A stretch of DNA of 64,000 nucleotides from JAEUJM01 sp044221555 (lineage in GTDB: Bacteria; Actinomycetota; Acidimicrobiia; Acidimicrobiales; DATDAH01). The stretch covers positions 12,524-76,523 of the forward strand of contig JBGAOY010000020.1 in NCBI GenBank assembly GCA_044221555.1, in the 5' to 3' direction. Below are positions 16,814 through 25,869 of this stretch, in pieces; the first letter of the stretch is position 1; each line of letters opens with the position of its first letter. Both the position numbers and the translations under genes were made by a program. The notes beneath the pieces were generated by a model that had not been told where the DNA came from, did no database searches, and worked only from the letters and a program-made list of their open reading frames with translations.

Positions 16814-17031
16814 CGCGTGGTCCTGACACGCGCCGCCAACTCGAGGCCCAGTGCATCCAACACATCGACGAGCTTGTCCACGCGCACGCTGGCCTTGCCG
16901 CTCTCGAGGGATCGGACGAATCTGGGTGAGCACCCGGCCAGGTCGGCCAGGTCGTCCTGGGTGAGCCGTAGCTGGGTACGTCGCTCGCGCACCTCGGCGC
17001 CCAAGGTGTGCATGCGGTCGTCGCTCGACAC
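16810..17031 (-). CDS. hipB: HipB-family XRE antitoxin
   Basis: 73 residues from GTG 17031, preceded by GGAGG with a 7-base gap; the longer reading from 17055 would place the ribosome site inside the gene. The helix-turn-helix is RTQLRLTQDDLADLAGCS...VRSLESGKASVRVDKLVDVLDALGLEL, the XRE fold. It should bind HipA and repress its own operon. Three copies of a CGGCACGAT-centred palindrome upstream are the likely operators. Confidence 0.93.
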   Translation of the reverse strand: MSSDDRMHTLGAEVRERRTQLRLTQDDLADLAGCSPRFVRSLESGKASVRVDKLVDVLDALGLELAARVRTTR

Positions 17032-17049
17032 GGCATCACCTCCTTCCAC

Positions 17050-17065
17050 CGGCACGATCGTGCCG
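17050..17065. promoter_or_regulatory. hipBA operator O1
   Basis: Perfect 16-bp palindrome CGGCACGATCGTGCCG, directly upstream of the hipB ribosome binding site. The minus-strand -10 candidate TAGATT lies at 17074-17079, so O1 would cover the transcription start. Confidence 0.75.
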
Positions 17066-17105
17066 TTCCGGAGAATCTACCGCGCCGGGTGCCCACTTCG
17101 GCGAC

Positions 17106-17129
17106 GATCCGGCACGATCATGCCGGATC
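17106..17129. promoter_or_regulatory. hipBA operator O2
   Basis: Arms GATCCGGCA and TGCCGGATC are perfect (9 bp each); the core has one mismatch. Its centre is 60 bp from that of O1. Confidence 0.72.
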
Positions 17130-17168
17130 GCTCGCCTGATCTCGCACCAACGGCGCACGCTGGACTCA

Positions 17169-17188
17169 TCCGGCACGATCGTGCCGGA
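17169..17188. promoter_or_regulatory. hipBA operator O3 with -10 element
   Basis: Perfect 20-bp palindrome TCCGGCACGATCGTGCCGGA, its centre 61 bp from O2. On the minus strand a near-consensus -10, TATAGT, occupies 17188-17193 and abuts it, so O3 may block a second, distal hipBA promoter. Confidence 0.75.
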
Positions 17189-17205
17189 CTATATGCCCCC
17201 GTTGG

Positions 17206-17598
17206 TCAGCGGGCGTCGTTGCGACCCGCCAGCGTCTTCTTGAACACCACCAGGGGCAGCAGCAACTGGGCCGCGAGGGCGACGGCCCACACGATCACCG
17301 GACCGAGCACCCAGCCCAGGGCGCCGTCCACGGTGAGGCCGTCGGTGACCACCCCCGTCACCGCGAAGCTGACGACGGTGGCGATCAGGGCGCTGCTGCC
17401 GAGCAGCGCCGGCGCCTGCTTGATCGCCATCTGCCGCAGCAGCGGCTGGATCAGCAGGTCGACGACCGCGAACACGAACACCGCGACGACGAAGCCGAGG
17501 GGGTCGAGGTGGATGTCGTCGAGGATCAGCGAGGCCACGATCAGGCCCAGGGCGTCGGCGAGCAGGGCGATGGTGGCGGAGGCGATCAGGCGGAGCAC
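17206..17598 (-). CDS. Phage-holin-family/YvlD-like small membrane protein
   Basis: 130 residues from GTG 17598. Four hydrophobic segments (LRLIASATIALLADALGLIV, PLGFVVAVFVFAVVDLLIQP, SSALIATVVSFAVTG, GPVIVWAVALAAQLLLPLVV) with the family-typical stretch FVVAVFVFAVVDLLIQPLLR. Members are annotated as phage holin superfamily IV but are usually chromosomal membrane proteins of unknown role. Divergent from the META lipoprotein gene and downstream of the hipBA control region. Confidence 0.8.
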   Translation of the reverse strand: MLRLIASATIALLADALGLIVASLILDDIHLDPLGFVVAVFVFAVVDLLIQPLLRQMAIKQAPALLGSSALIATVVSFAVTGVVTDGLTVDGALGWVLGPVIVWAVALAAQLLLPLVVFKKTLAGRNDAR

Positions 17599-17655
17599 GA
17601 TGCGACCGTAGCCAGACCGCCCACCCCGTGTCACCGATCGGTACAGTCCGTGCCC

Positions 17656-18477
17656 GTGCGTAGAACGCTTGCCCTCGCCGCCCTCCTCGCCACCGTGGTG
17701 GCCCTCACCGCCGCCTGTGGCAGCGACGGCGAGGACGTGGCCTCCACCGGCGGCTCCGGTGCCACCTCCACCACGTCCGACGGGGACGGTGCGGGCGTCG
17801 AGGGCCCCGAGTGGGTGCTCGACGCGGCCGACAGCTCGATCGACGTGCCCGACGGCGCCGACATCACGCTCAGCGTGTCCGACGGCCAGGCCACCGGCGT
17901 CGCCGCGTGCAACTCGTACTTCGGCCCCTTCACCGTGGACGGCACCGCGCTCTCCGTCGGGCCGCTGGCGTCCACCGAGCGGGGGTGCGAGCCCGCCCTC
18001 ATGGATGCCGAGTCGGCCTACACCTCGGCCCTCGAGGCCGCCGACACCATCGAGGTGGGCACCGACACCCTGGTCATCACCGGCCCGGAGGAGTCCCGCC
18101 TGTCCTTCACCGCCCTCGACCGCGAGCAGGCACTCGTCGGCACCTGGGACGTGATCCAACTGGCCACGGCCGACGCGGTGACCGGCCCGATCGACGGCAC
18201 CGAGCCCACCATCGAGTTCGTCGCCGACGGCACGCTGGCGGCCAGCGCCGGCTGCAACAGCGGCGCGGGCTCGTGGGAGCTCGACGGCGACCAGCTCACG
18301 ATCGGGCAGCTGGCATCGACCAGCATGGCCTGCGAGGAGCCCGTGATGCAGCAGGAGGCCGACCTGTTCGCCGCCCTCGAGGCGTCGAAGCAGGTGCAGG
18401 TCACCGGCGACTCGCTGACCCTGCTGCGCGAGGACGGCACCATCACCGTGGTGGCCACCGCCGGCGGACAGGGCTGA
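17656..18477 (+). CDS. Lipoprotein with two META/HslJ domains
   Basis: 273 residues from GTG 17656. The lipobox LTAAC places the lipidated Cys at residue 21, followed by a Ser/Thr/Gly linker. Two META (DUF306) domains follow: WVLDAADSS...GVAACNSYFGPFTVDG and LVGTWDVIQL...LAASAGCNSGAGSWELDG, each with the CN-S/G motif and a second conserved Cys. A -10 TACAGT (17642-17647) lies 8 bases before this GTG (an in-frame GTG at 17650 is closer), so it is probably leaderless. Envelope stress role inferred from E. coli HslJ. Confidence 0.88.
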   Translation: MRRTLALAALLATVVALTAACGSDGEDVASTGGSGATSTTSDGDGAGVEGPEWVLDAADSSIDVPDGADITLSVSDGQATGVAACNSYFGPFTVDGTALSVGPLASTERGCEPALMDAESAYTSALEAADTIEVGTDTLVITGPEESRLSFTALDREQALVGTWDVIQLATADAVTGPIDGTEPTIEFVADGTLAASAGCNSGAGSWELDGDQLTIGQLASTSMACEEPVMQQEADLFAALEASKQVQVTGDSLTLLREDGTITVVATAGGQG

Positions 18478-18630
18478 TCCCCCGACATCGCCTCCCGGGC
18501 CGCCGGGTACCCCCCGAACGCACCCCTGCTGGCCGGGCACCCGGTGGCGCTGCCCCCGCCGCGACCGAGCCGGGTTGTCAAGCTGGACCCGAAGATGTCA
18601 GGACTGCCATCAGCTGAGTAGCGTGGCCCC

Positions 18631-19257
18631 GTGGCCGAGATCGGCAAGCGCGCTGCCCAGCGGGCCGAGACCCGCGAGCGCCTCCAGCGCAGCGCGCTGG
18701 AGTTGTTCCGGCGCGACGGCTTCGACGCCACGAGCGTGGCCGAGATCGCGGCGGGGGCCGGCGTCACCGAGCGCACCTTCTTCCGCCACTTCCCCTCGAA
18801 GGAGGCGGTGCTCTTCCAGGACTACGAGAGCCGCCTGGAGTGGTTCAGCGCCGCGCTCGCCGTCCGCCCGCTCGACGAGCCCATCCTCGAGTCGGTCATG
18901 GTGGCGGTGGGGTCGTTCCCCGACGACCGCGAGATCCTCCACCAGGTGGCCGCCCTGCGCCACGGGGTGCTGAGCCCCGAGGCCATCGAGGCCCACCTGC
19001 GCCTCGTGCAGGGCGCCTTCGCCCACGAGCTCGAGGGCGCCATCCGCCAGAAGATGGAGCACACCCGCGCCAGGGAGGGGGCCGACACCACCGACGACCG
19101 CATCGAGCTCGTCTCGGTCGTCGTCGGCAACGTCATCGCCGGCGCCCTGCTCGGTGTGCTCGACGTCTGGACCCGCCGCGGCGGCGGCGACCCCGACGAC
19201 ATGGCGCTGCTCACCGGCGAGGCCTTCGCCCTCCTCGGCGACGTCCCCCTGCGCTGA
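18631..19257 (+). CDS. TetR-family transcriptional regulator
   Basis: 208 residues. The N-terminal helix-turn-helix is TRERLQRSALELFRRDGFDATSVAEIAAGAGVTERTFFRHFPSKEAVLF, standard TetR; the C-terminal ligand domain is TetR_C-like. GTG 18631 is 6 bases after a -10 element TAGCGT (18619-18624), so the mRNA is probably leaderless. It converges with the sugar ABC transporter; there is no dyad in its own upstream region, so its targets are unknown. Confidence 0.93.
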   Translation: MAEIGKRAAQRAETRERLQRSALELFRRDGFDATSVAEIAAGAGVTERTFFRHFPSKEAVLFQDYESRLEWFSAALAVRPLDEPILESVMVAVGSFPDDREILHQVAALRHGVLSPEAIEAHLRLVQGAFAHELEGAIRQKMEHTRAREGADTTDDRIELVSVVVGNVIAGALLGVLDVWTRRGGGDPDDMALLTGEAFALLGDVPLR

Positions 19258-19368
19258 CGAGGCGGCGGCGCGGCGCGGTCGCCTCCGGAGAACCGCCAGA
19301 AGAACGGCCAAGGGACTCCTCGACGTCGTGGCGGGACGGCGGGGTCTGGGAGGTCCGTCGCTCGATGC

Positions 19369-20457
19369 TCAGGCGCCGGCCCGGGCGCGGCGGCGCAGGG
19401 CCGCCACCGCGGCGACGGCGACGAGCAGCAACGAGCCGTTGATGACGTCCTTCACCCAGGGGTCGATGCCGGCGAGGGTGAAGCCGCTCACGGTGAAGGC
19501 CACCAGCAGCACGCCCACGACGGTGCCCAGGGGGTTGAACCAGCGCCGGAAGGCGGTGGCGCCCAGGTAGGCGGCCGCCAGCGCCGGCAGCAGCAGGGCC
19601 GGGCCCACGGTGGGGTTGGCGCCCCCGTTGCGGGCCACCGCCACCACACCGGCGGCGCCGGCCAGCACGCCCGAGAGCACGAAGCTGAGGGTCACCTTGT
19701 GGGCCACGTCGATGCCCACGAGGCGGGCGGCCTCGCGGTTGGAGCCCACGGCGTAGAGGCGGCGACCCCACGGGGTCTGCTCGAGCAGGTACCAGAGCAC
19801 CACGGTGGCCAGGCCCAGCACGATGAGCGGCCAGGGCCACGATCCGAGCGACGTGAACGCGCCGGGGAAGGTGCCCAGCACGCTCTCGCCCGCCGTGTAC
19901 CAGGTGAGCACACCGATGAGCACGCTCGACACGGCCAGCGTGGTGACCAGCGAGCTGATGCCGCCACGGGCCACGAGCAGGCCGGTGCACAGGCCCACCA
20001 ACGCCGCCACCCCGATGGCGAGCAGCACCGCCGGGCCCCAGCCGAGGCCGAAGCGGGTCATGCCCGCGGCGGCGACCACCGACGAGAGCGCGGCCAGCGC
20101 GCCGACGGACAGGTCGAACTCGTTGCAGATGAGCGGGACCATCACGGCCAGGGCCACCAGCACCGGCACGGCCTGGTTGTTGAGCACGAACTTGACGTTG
20201 GTGACGGTGGCGAAGGTGTCGCTGGTGGCGGGCAGCACGGCGAAGGTGACGAGCACGCCGACCAGGGCCAGCAGCAGGGCGTAGCGCTCGAGGAGGTCGA
20301 GCGCGCCCGCTCGGGGCGCGGCGCCGACGTCCACCACGCCAGTGGCACCAGCTCCGGCACCGGTCCCGCCGCCATCCTCCACCACGTCGGCACCGTCGAC
20401 AACCACATCGGGATCGCCGGCCGCGGTGGGCATCCCCGGCCCGGGATCGGCCCTCAC
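19369..20457 (-). CDS. Ribose/xylose-type ABC transporter permease
   Basis: 362 residues, BPD_transp_2 (RbsC) family. After a Gly/Ala-rich cytoplasmic leader of about 55 residues come 8-10 hydrophobic helices; family marks are VPLICNEFDLSVGALAALSS and the EAA-like coupling loop YAVGSNREAARLVGIDV. GTG start overlaps the stop of the ATPase gene (GTGA), so it is the last gene of the SBP-ATPase-permease operon. The leader is longer than usual. Confidence 0.93.
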   Translation of the reverse strand: MRADPGPGMPTAAGDPDVVVDGADVVEDGGGTGAGAGATGVVDVGAAPRAGALDLLERYALLLALVGVLVTFAVLPATSDTFATVTNVKFVLNNQAVPVLVALAVMVPLICNEFDLSVGALAALSSVVAAAGMTRFGLGWGPAVLLAIGVAALVGLCTGLLVARGGISSLVTTLAVSSVLIGVLTWYTAGESVLGTFPGAFTSLGSWPWPLIVLGLATVVLWYLLEQTPWGRRLYAVGSNREAARLVGIDVAHKVTLSFVLSGVLAGAAGVVAVARNGGANPTVGPALLLPALAAAYLGATAFRRWFNPLGTVVGVLLVAFTVSGFTLAGIDPWVKDVINGSLLLVAVAAVAALRRRARAGA

Positions 20458-22073
20458 GCGGCGGCCCCCTGATGGACGAGCTGGTTCACCCGGTCGGGCC
20501 GGGCCTCCTCCCCCGCCACCTCGTCGACCAGACGGCCGTCGTGCAGCACCAGGATGCGGTCGGCCAGCCGGCAGAGCTCCTCCACGTCGGACGACACGCA
20601 GAGCACCGCCCGGCCGCCGGCGGCCACCGAGCGCCGGATGAGCGCGTGCAACTCGGCCCGCGCGCCCACGTCCACCCCGAGGGTGGGCTCGTCGAGCAGC
20701 AGCAGGCGGGGGTCCCGCCGCAGCCAGCGGGCCAGCACGACCTTCTGCTGGTTGCCACCGCTGAGGGTGGTCATGGGGGCGTGGGCCGAGCCCGCGACCA
20801 CTGAGTACCGATCGAGGTCCCCGGCCGCGGCGCTGCGTTCCGCCCGGCGGTCGACCCGGCCGGCCCGGCCACCCTGCCGGAAGCGGTCGAGGTCGGCGAT
20901 GCTCAGGTTCTCGGCCACCGGGCTGGCGGCGAACACCGAGCGCTCCCGCTGCTCGGGGACGAGGGCCACGCCGGCGGCCATGGCCCGCCCCGGGGCGTTG
21001 AGGGCAAGCGGGTCACCGGCCAGGGTCACGTGGTCGGCCGTGGCCCGACGGACGCCGAAGAGCGCCTCCAGGAGCGTGGAGCGCCCTGAGCCGAGCAGGC
21101 CGGCGACGCCCACGATCTCGCCGTCGCCCACCGCGAAGCTGACGCCCTGCAACCGACCGGCCCGCAGCCCACGCACCTGGAGCAGCGGCGCCGACGACGG
21201 TGGTGGTGGTGGTGGTGGTGCCGACGAGCGTTCCGCGGGACGCTCCGGGCCAGATGTCGGGCGGCCGCCGGGACCGCCGGTGATGAGGGCCACCACCTCG
21301 TCGGGTGGCCGTGTGCCCACCGCGAAGCTCGCCACCCGACGGGCGTCGCGGAGCACCGTGGCCTCGTCGGCGGCCCGGGTCACCTCGTCGAGGCGGTGGG
21401 TCACGAGGAGCACCGCGTGTCCCGCCGCCGCCAGGTGGCGAAGTCCGCCCAGCAGGGCGGCGACCTCCCGTTCGGGCAGCGCCGCGGTCGGCTCGTCGAG
21501 CACGACCAGCCGGGGGGTGGTGGCGGGGGACGCCTCCACGTCGGCGAGCGCCCGGGCGATGGCCACGAGGGTCTGCACCGCAGGGCCGAGGTCGCCGAGA
21601 CGGGACGTCGGGTCGACCGCCATCCCCAGGCGGGCCAGCGCGTCGGACGCCGTCGCCCGCGCCTGGCGCCAGCGGATCGAGCGACCCGGCCGGGTGGGCA
21701 GGCCGGCGCCGAGGCCGATGTTCTCGGCCACCGTGAGATCCGGGAAGGTCGAGGCGCCCTGGTGGACGACCCGCACGCCGGCGGCGTGGGCCCATGCCGG
21801 CGAGGTGCGGTCGGCCGCCACCTCGTGGGCCCCGACCGCCACCGTGCCCCCGGCGGCGCCCCGCTCCACGCCGGCCACCACCCGGATCAGGGTCGACTTG
21901 CCCGAGCCGTTGGCACCGATGAGCGCGTGGATGGACCCCGGTCCGACCTCGAGGTCGACCCCGTCGAGGGCCACCACCGGCCCGTAGTGGCGGGTGAGGT
22001 CCCGGACGGCGAGCGCCGGGGCGCCGGCCGGCACGATGTCGCCCGCCGACCGGCCGTCGTCCCCGGCGCTCAC
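20454..22073 (-). CDS. Tandem ABC ATPase of sugar transporter (RbsA type)
   Basis: 539 residues with two nucleotide-binding domains. The first has Walker A GANGSGKST and Walker B LVVLDEPTAALPE, but its signature region reads LGPAVQTLVAIARAL, without the canonical LSGGQ. The second has a degenerate Walker A (GLLGSGRST), signature TLSGGNQQKVVLARWL and Walker B LLLLDEPTLGVDVG. This asymmetry is normal for RbsA/XylG. A Pro/Ser linker (PPPPPPPSSAP) joins the halves. GTG overlaps the substrate-binding protein stop. Confidence 0.93.
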   Translation of the reverse strand: MSAGDDGRSAGDIVPAGAPALAVRDLTRHYGPVVALDGVDLEVGPGSIHALIGANGSGKSTLIRVVAGVERGAAGGTVAVGAHEVAADRTSPAWAHAAGVRVVHQGASTFPDLTVAENIGLGAGLPTRPGRSIRWRQARATASDALARLGMAVDPTSRLGDLGPAVQTLVAIARALADVEASPATTPRLVVLDEPTAALPEREVAALLGGLRHLAAAGHAVLLVTHRLDEVTRAADEATVLRDARRVASFAVGTRPPDEVVALITGGPGGRPTSGPERPAERSSAPPPPPPPSSAPLLQVRGLRAGRLQGVSFAVGDGEIVGVAGLLGSGRSTLLEALFGVRRATADHVTLAGDPLALNAPGRAMAAGVALVPEQRERSVFAASPVAENLSIADLDRFRQGGRAGRVDRRAERSAAAGDLDRYSVVAGSAHAPMTTLSGGNQQKVVLARWLRRDPRLLLLDEPTLGVDVGARAELHALIRRSVAAGGRAVLCVSSDVEELCRLADRILVLHDGRLVDEVAGEEARPDRVNQLVHQGAAA

Positions 22074-23296
22074 CCCGCCCAGATCTCCTCGTAGGCGGCC
22101 CGGTAGTCGAAGGGGCCCTCGAAGTCGGTGGCACCGTCGAGCTCCTCGGCGGTGACGAGCTGATACCCCACGCCCTCGTCGACGGTGGGCTCGTCGCTGA
22201 GCACCCGGTTCAAGGTGTCCACCGCCGCCCAGCCGGTCCAGTCGGACGGGAAGGCCATCACCATGTCGAGGGTGCCGTCGTTCAGCAGCTGGTACTGCGT
22301 GGGCATCCCCTCGGCCCCGAGCACCAGGAGGTCGTCGCGCCCGGCGTCGGCGAGCCCGGCGATCCCGAGGCCGACGGCGGCGGCGTAGGGGAAGCTGATG
22401 GCGTTGGCCTCCGGGTGGGCCACGATGGCCGACGCCACCTTCTGCGGCAGCGTCCCGTCGAGCAGGTCGCCGGTGTTGAACGACACCGTCTCGACGACCT
22501 CGCACGAGCCGCACCGGGCCACGCCGGCGTCGAAGCCCTCGCCGAGCAGGCTGATGGCGAGCAGGTCGTCCTGGGCCAGGTTGATGGCCTTCAGCTCGCC
22601 CTCGGTCTCCACCACGGCCCAGTCCACCTTGGCCCCGGCGAAGTCGCGGGCGCCCTGCTCCGGGTCCTGGCCCTCGGGGGTGAAGTCGACCTGAGCGGCG
22701 AAGCGGGCCTCCTGCTCGCCGTTCGAGGTGACGTCGCAGTCGAAGGCGTTCAGCACCACCACCGGGAAGTCGGCGGCGTTGGCCTCGTCGAGGGCGCCGC
22801 TGAAGTGCTGGCAGTCGACGCCCACCACGATGGCACCGTCGGCGCCGGCCGCCATGGCCTGGCGGATGGCGTCGCCCGCCTTCGAGAAGTCGAGGCCGGT
22901 GTCCACCAGGGTGGCGTCCCAGCCGATGGCGTCGGCCCCCTCCATCACCCCGTCCACCAGCACGCTGCAGCTCTCGAGCAGCTGGCCGCAGGAGACGACG
23001 TAGATCTCGGCGCCCTCGACCGCGGCGGGGCCGTCTTCGGGTGGCGGCCGGAACGTGCCCTCGAGCCACGGTGCGAGCCGCTCCTCCGAGGCGGCCACGG
23101 CCTCGGCCCCGCTCAGCACCTCGGCCTCGGTGGTCGACGTCGCCGACGAGCCGCCGGCGGCGGTGCCGTCGGTGGCGTCGCCGCCTGAGGCGGTCGTCTC
23201 CGACCCCGAGGCGCACGACGCCGCCAGCGCCACCAGCACCACCACGGTGCCCAACCGCGCACGCCACCTGGTCGAGGCGTTGTCCCCCATGGCCAT
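22070..23296 (-). CDS. Sugar ABC transporter substrate-binding lipoprotein
   Basis: 408 residues, Peripla_BP_4 (RbsB-like) fold. Lipobox LAASC with Cys28, then a Ser/Thr/Gly linker, then IYVVSCGQLLESCSVLVDGVMEGADAIGW and repeated alpha/beta units (ADGAIVVGVDCQHFSG, LLVLGAEGMPTQYQLL). Unusually rich in Cys for this family: pairs in CGQLLESC, CGSC and others may form extracytoplasmic disulfides. First gene of the transporter operon. Ligand unknown; no sugar kinase or isomerase is adjacent. Confidence 0.9.
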   Translation of the reverse strand: MAMGDNASTRWRARLGTVVVLVALAASCASGSETTASGGDATDGTAAGGSSATSTTEAEVLSGAEAVAASEERLAPWLEGTFRPPPEDGPAAVEGAEIYVVSCGQLLESCSVLVDGVMEGADAIGWDATLVDTGLDFSKAGDAIRQAMAAGADGAIVVGVDCQHFSGALDEANAADFPVVVLNAFDCDVTSNGEQEARFAAQVDFTPEGQDPEQGARDFAGAKVDWAVVETEGELKAINLAQDDLLAISLLGEGFDAGVARCGSCEVVETVSFNTGDLLDGTLPQKVASAIVAHPEANAISFPYAAAVGLGIAGLADAGRDDLLVLGAEGMPTQYQLLNDGTLDMVMAFPSDWTGWAAVDTLNRVLSDEPTVDEGVGYQLVTAEELDGATDFEGPFDYRAAYEEIWAG

Positions 23297-23355
23297 CCCC
23301 CTGGATCGCAGTCACCCGGCGGGGGTTCCCACCGCTGGTGTCCGTTGTGGCCGGA

Positions 23356-23375
23356 TCATGTCAGTGTTGACATGA
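23356..23375. promoter_or_regulatory. 20-bp palindrome between ABC operon and CrtI-like gene
   Basis: TCATGTCA-GTGT-TGACATGA, perfect 8-bp arms with a 4-base centre. It starts 28 bp before the CrtI-like ATG and 60 bp from the transporter start. It also contains a consensus -35 TTGACA (23367-23372), so a bound repressor would exclude polymerase. Probable TetR- or GntR-type operator. Confidence 0.6.
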
Positions 23376-23402
23376 GTACGCAAGTGCACGAAGGTGGCGC
23401 CC

Positions 23403-24983
23403 ATGACGGACTACGACGCCATCGTGATCGGGGCGGGACACAACGGCCTCACCGCGGCCACCATCATGGCCAGGGCCGGGCTGCGCGTGCTGTGCCTCGA
23501 GAAGAACCAGCACGTGGGCGGCATGGCGTCCACCACCGAGCTCATCAAGGGCTACAAGTTCGAGATCGCCGGCTCGGTGCTGTTCCCGATGGCCGACGAG
23601 ATCTGGGACGACCTTGGCCTCGAAGCCTGCCCCACCATCGAGTCCGAGGTGATGTCGGTCAACGTCGGCCGCCCCGACCAGGCCCCGATGATCTTCTACA
23701 GCGACCCCGAGCAACTGATGGAGCACGTCGCCGAGACCAACGGCATGGACGCGGTGCTGGGGATGGCCGAGATCATGGGGTGGTGCGACGCGCCGGCCCG
23801 AGCCATCGGACGCTTCGAGGTCCGCACGCCCCCGAAGAGCCTCGACGAGATGTTCGCCTGCGCCAGCAACGAGTCCGAGCGCGAGGCCATCGAGATCGCC
23901 ATGTTCGGCAGCGTCATGGACGTGATCGACCGCTACCTCCCCGACAAGCAGCGCCACGGGATGCTGCGGGGGATGCTGGCCTTCCTCGCCGTCAACTCCA
24001 CCTACCGGGGCCCCTACACGCCGGGTAGCGCGCTGTGCCTGGCCTTCGCCATGGCCACCACCGGCACCCGGATGATGCGCAAGCTCCAGGGCGGCATCGG
24101 GGCCCTGTCCCAGCACCTGCTCGGCCAGTTCGAGGCCGCCGGCGGCGAGCTGCGCCTGCACGCCAAGGTCGACGAGATCCTCCACAATGGCGCACGGGTC
24201 ACGGGCGTGCGCCTCACCGACGGCGACACCATCTCGGCCCCCAACGTGGTGTCCAACCTCGACCTCACCACCACGCTGCTGCGGCTCATGGACCGCGAGG
24301 CGATGCCGCCCGAGCTGGTGCGACGGGTCGAGCGCATCGACCACCGCGCCGCCTACGTGCAGATCCACTTCGCCCTCGACGGCCTGCCCGAGTTCGCGGG
24401 CCCGTACGAGATGCTCAACGAGGGCCCGCTCCGAGCGTCGATGGGCATGTTCGGCACGCCCGAGGAGATGCAGAAGGACTACGAGGACTGCTGCCGAGGC
24501 GACCTGCCCGAGTGGCCGTCGATGGGGCTCCAGATCCCCAGCCTCCTCGACCCCGACCTCGCGCCGCCGGGCAAGCACGCCGGCAGCTCCTACGCCTTCT
24601 ACTTCCCCGTGGTGGGCAGCCGCGAGGAGCAGTCCCGCCTGAAGGACGTCATGGCCGAGCGGGTGATCGCGAAGGTGGCGGGGATGGCCCCGAACTTCCC
24701 CGACATCATCGACCGCCAGCTCACGTACGCCTCGTACGCGTTCGAGATGATGTACGGCGCCACCGACGGCGACTTCTGCCACGGACTCATCCACCCCGAG
24801 CTGATGGGCCCGTTCCGCCCCGGCCCCCGAGGGTGGCCCGACAACCCGATCCCCATCGAGGGCCTGTTCCTGTGCGGCGCCGGCTGCCATGGTGGCCCCG
24901 GGGTCACCTTCACCCCGGGGTACAACTGCGGCTACGAGGTGGTCGAGGCCGCCGACCGCACCGCGAGCGCCGCCTCCGCCTGA
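23403..24983 (+). CDS. FAD-dependent oxidoreductase, CrtI/PYROXD2-like
   Basis: 526 residues from ATG 23403 (AAGGTGG upstream; an ATG lies 9 bases earlier without better spacing). The FAD-binding dinucleotide fold is DAIVIGAGHNGLTAATIMARAG, with LCLEKNQHVGGMAST next; the C-terminal FAD motif is IEGLFLCGAGCHGGPGVTFTPG. It belongs with phytoene-desaturase-like amine oxidases, but no carotenoid genes are adjacent, so a carotenoid role is not supported. Divergent from the sugar transporter, sharing a palindromic operator. Confidence 0.9.
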   Translation: MTDYDAIVIGAGHNGLTAATIMARAGLRVLCLEKNQHVGGMASTTELIKGYKFEIAGSVLFPMADEIWDDLGLEACPTIESEVMSVNVGRPDQAPMIFYSDPEQLMEHVAETNGMDAVLGMAEIMGWCDAPARAIGRFEVRTPPKSLDEMFACASNESEREAIEIAMFGSVMDVIDRYLPDKQRHGMLRGMLAFLAVNSTYRGPYTPGSALCLAFAMATTGTRMMRKLQGGIGALSQHLLGQFEAAGGELRLHAKVDEILHNGARVTGVRLTDGDTISAPNVVSNLDLTTTLLRLMDREAMPPELVRRVERIDHRAAYVQIHFALDGLPEFAGPYEMLNEGPLRASMGMFGTPEEMQKDYEDCCRGDLPEWPSMGLQIPSLLDPDLAPPGKHAGSSYAFYFPVVGSREEQSRLKDVMAERVIAKVAGMAPNFPDIIDRQLTYASYAFEMMYGATDGDFCHGLIHPELMGPFRPGPRGWPDNPIPIEGLFLCGAGCHGGPGVTFTPGYNCGYEVVEAADRTASAASA

Positions 24984-25124
24984 CCGCCCGGCGCGCCGCG
25001 GCGAACGAGAGACCGGTCAGACCGGGCCTGGCGGGCTCAGGGAGGCGCGAGACGCATCTTCTTCGGACCGTTGACCTCGCCGAGCGCGGTCAGCGGTCCA
25101 AAGAACCCGGCCGCCGGCGACCGG

Positions 25125-25844
25125 TCAGCCCGAGTGGGCCCCGTCGGCCTGCTCGGCCTCCTTCACGCCCTCGAACCAGTCCTCGCGCTGCGCCGCTCGG
25201 GCGGCGCGGGGCTTCGAGCGGTAGCTGGCCACGCTGCGGTCGACGCTGTCGAACGCCGCCGCCACCCCGACGGGGCTGGCCGCGAAGTTGGACGTGTGGC
25301 TGGCCCGGACGCCCATGTGGCGGGTGGTGTCGTACGAGTCCTGGTTGGCGCCCAGGAAGACGAAGGTCCAGCCCTCGTCCTGCTTGGCCTTGATGCGGTC
25401 GAAGACGCGCCGGTGGTCCCACTCCCGGCTGGCGTTCTCGAGGCCGTCGGTGAAGATCACGACCACCACGTCCTCGGCGGGGAGGCCCCACTGGGCGCGG
25501 GTGGCCACCTCGTTCTCGGCGGCGGCGATCATCCGGCCGATGGCGTCGTACAGCGGCGTCATGCCCCGGGGCTGGAATTGGTCGGGGCGCAGGGGGCCGA
25601 GCTCGGCGAGCGGGGCGGCGGCCACGACGACCTCGTGGGGGTCCTGGTCGTCGAACTGCACGACCGTGAGGCGCAGGGCGGCGCCGTCCTTGGCCTTCTG
25701 GCCCGAGAGGAACTCGTTGAAGCCGTCGACCACGGCGTCGTGCAGCGTGCTCATCGACCCGGAGCGGTCCAGGAGGAACCAGGTGTGGACAGGGTCGGTG
25801 GTGTCGACATCGGTGCGGTGGGCGGCGGGGGTGGACGTGGCCAT
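25125..25844 (-). CDS. VWA-domain protein
   Basis: 239 residues, a single von Willebrand factor A domain. MIDAS motif DRSGS at residues 26-30, the conserved Thr in RGMTPLYDAIG and the Asp in VIFTDGLENAS are all present, so a divalent metal should bind. The C-terminus is a charged tail (RSKPRAARAAQ...). No signal peptide or membrane segment. Divergent from the Nudix regulator with a dyad between them, which suggests linked control. Confidence 0.88.
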   Translation of the reverse strand: MATSTPAAHRTDVDTTDPVHTWFLLDRSGSMSTLHDAVVDGFNEFLSGQKAKDGAALRLTVVQFDDQDPHEVVVAAAPLAELGPLRPDQFQPRGMTPLYDAIGRMIAAAENEVATRAQWGLPAEDVVVVIFTDGLENASREWDHRRVFDRIKAKQDEGWTFVFLGANQDSYDTTRHMGVRASHTSNFAASPVGVAAAFDSVDRSVASYRSKPRAARAAQREDWFEGVKEAEQADGAHSG

Positions 25845-25869
25845 GGGCGGCTCCAGTTCTGGTCGGGGT

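Noticed and set aside
23403..24983. Phytoene desaturase of a carotenoid cluster
   Set aside because: Only the general CrtI-like FAD fold is present; no crtB, crtE or cyclase gene is adjacent.
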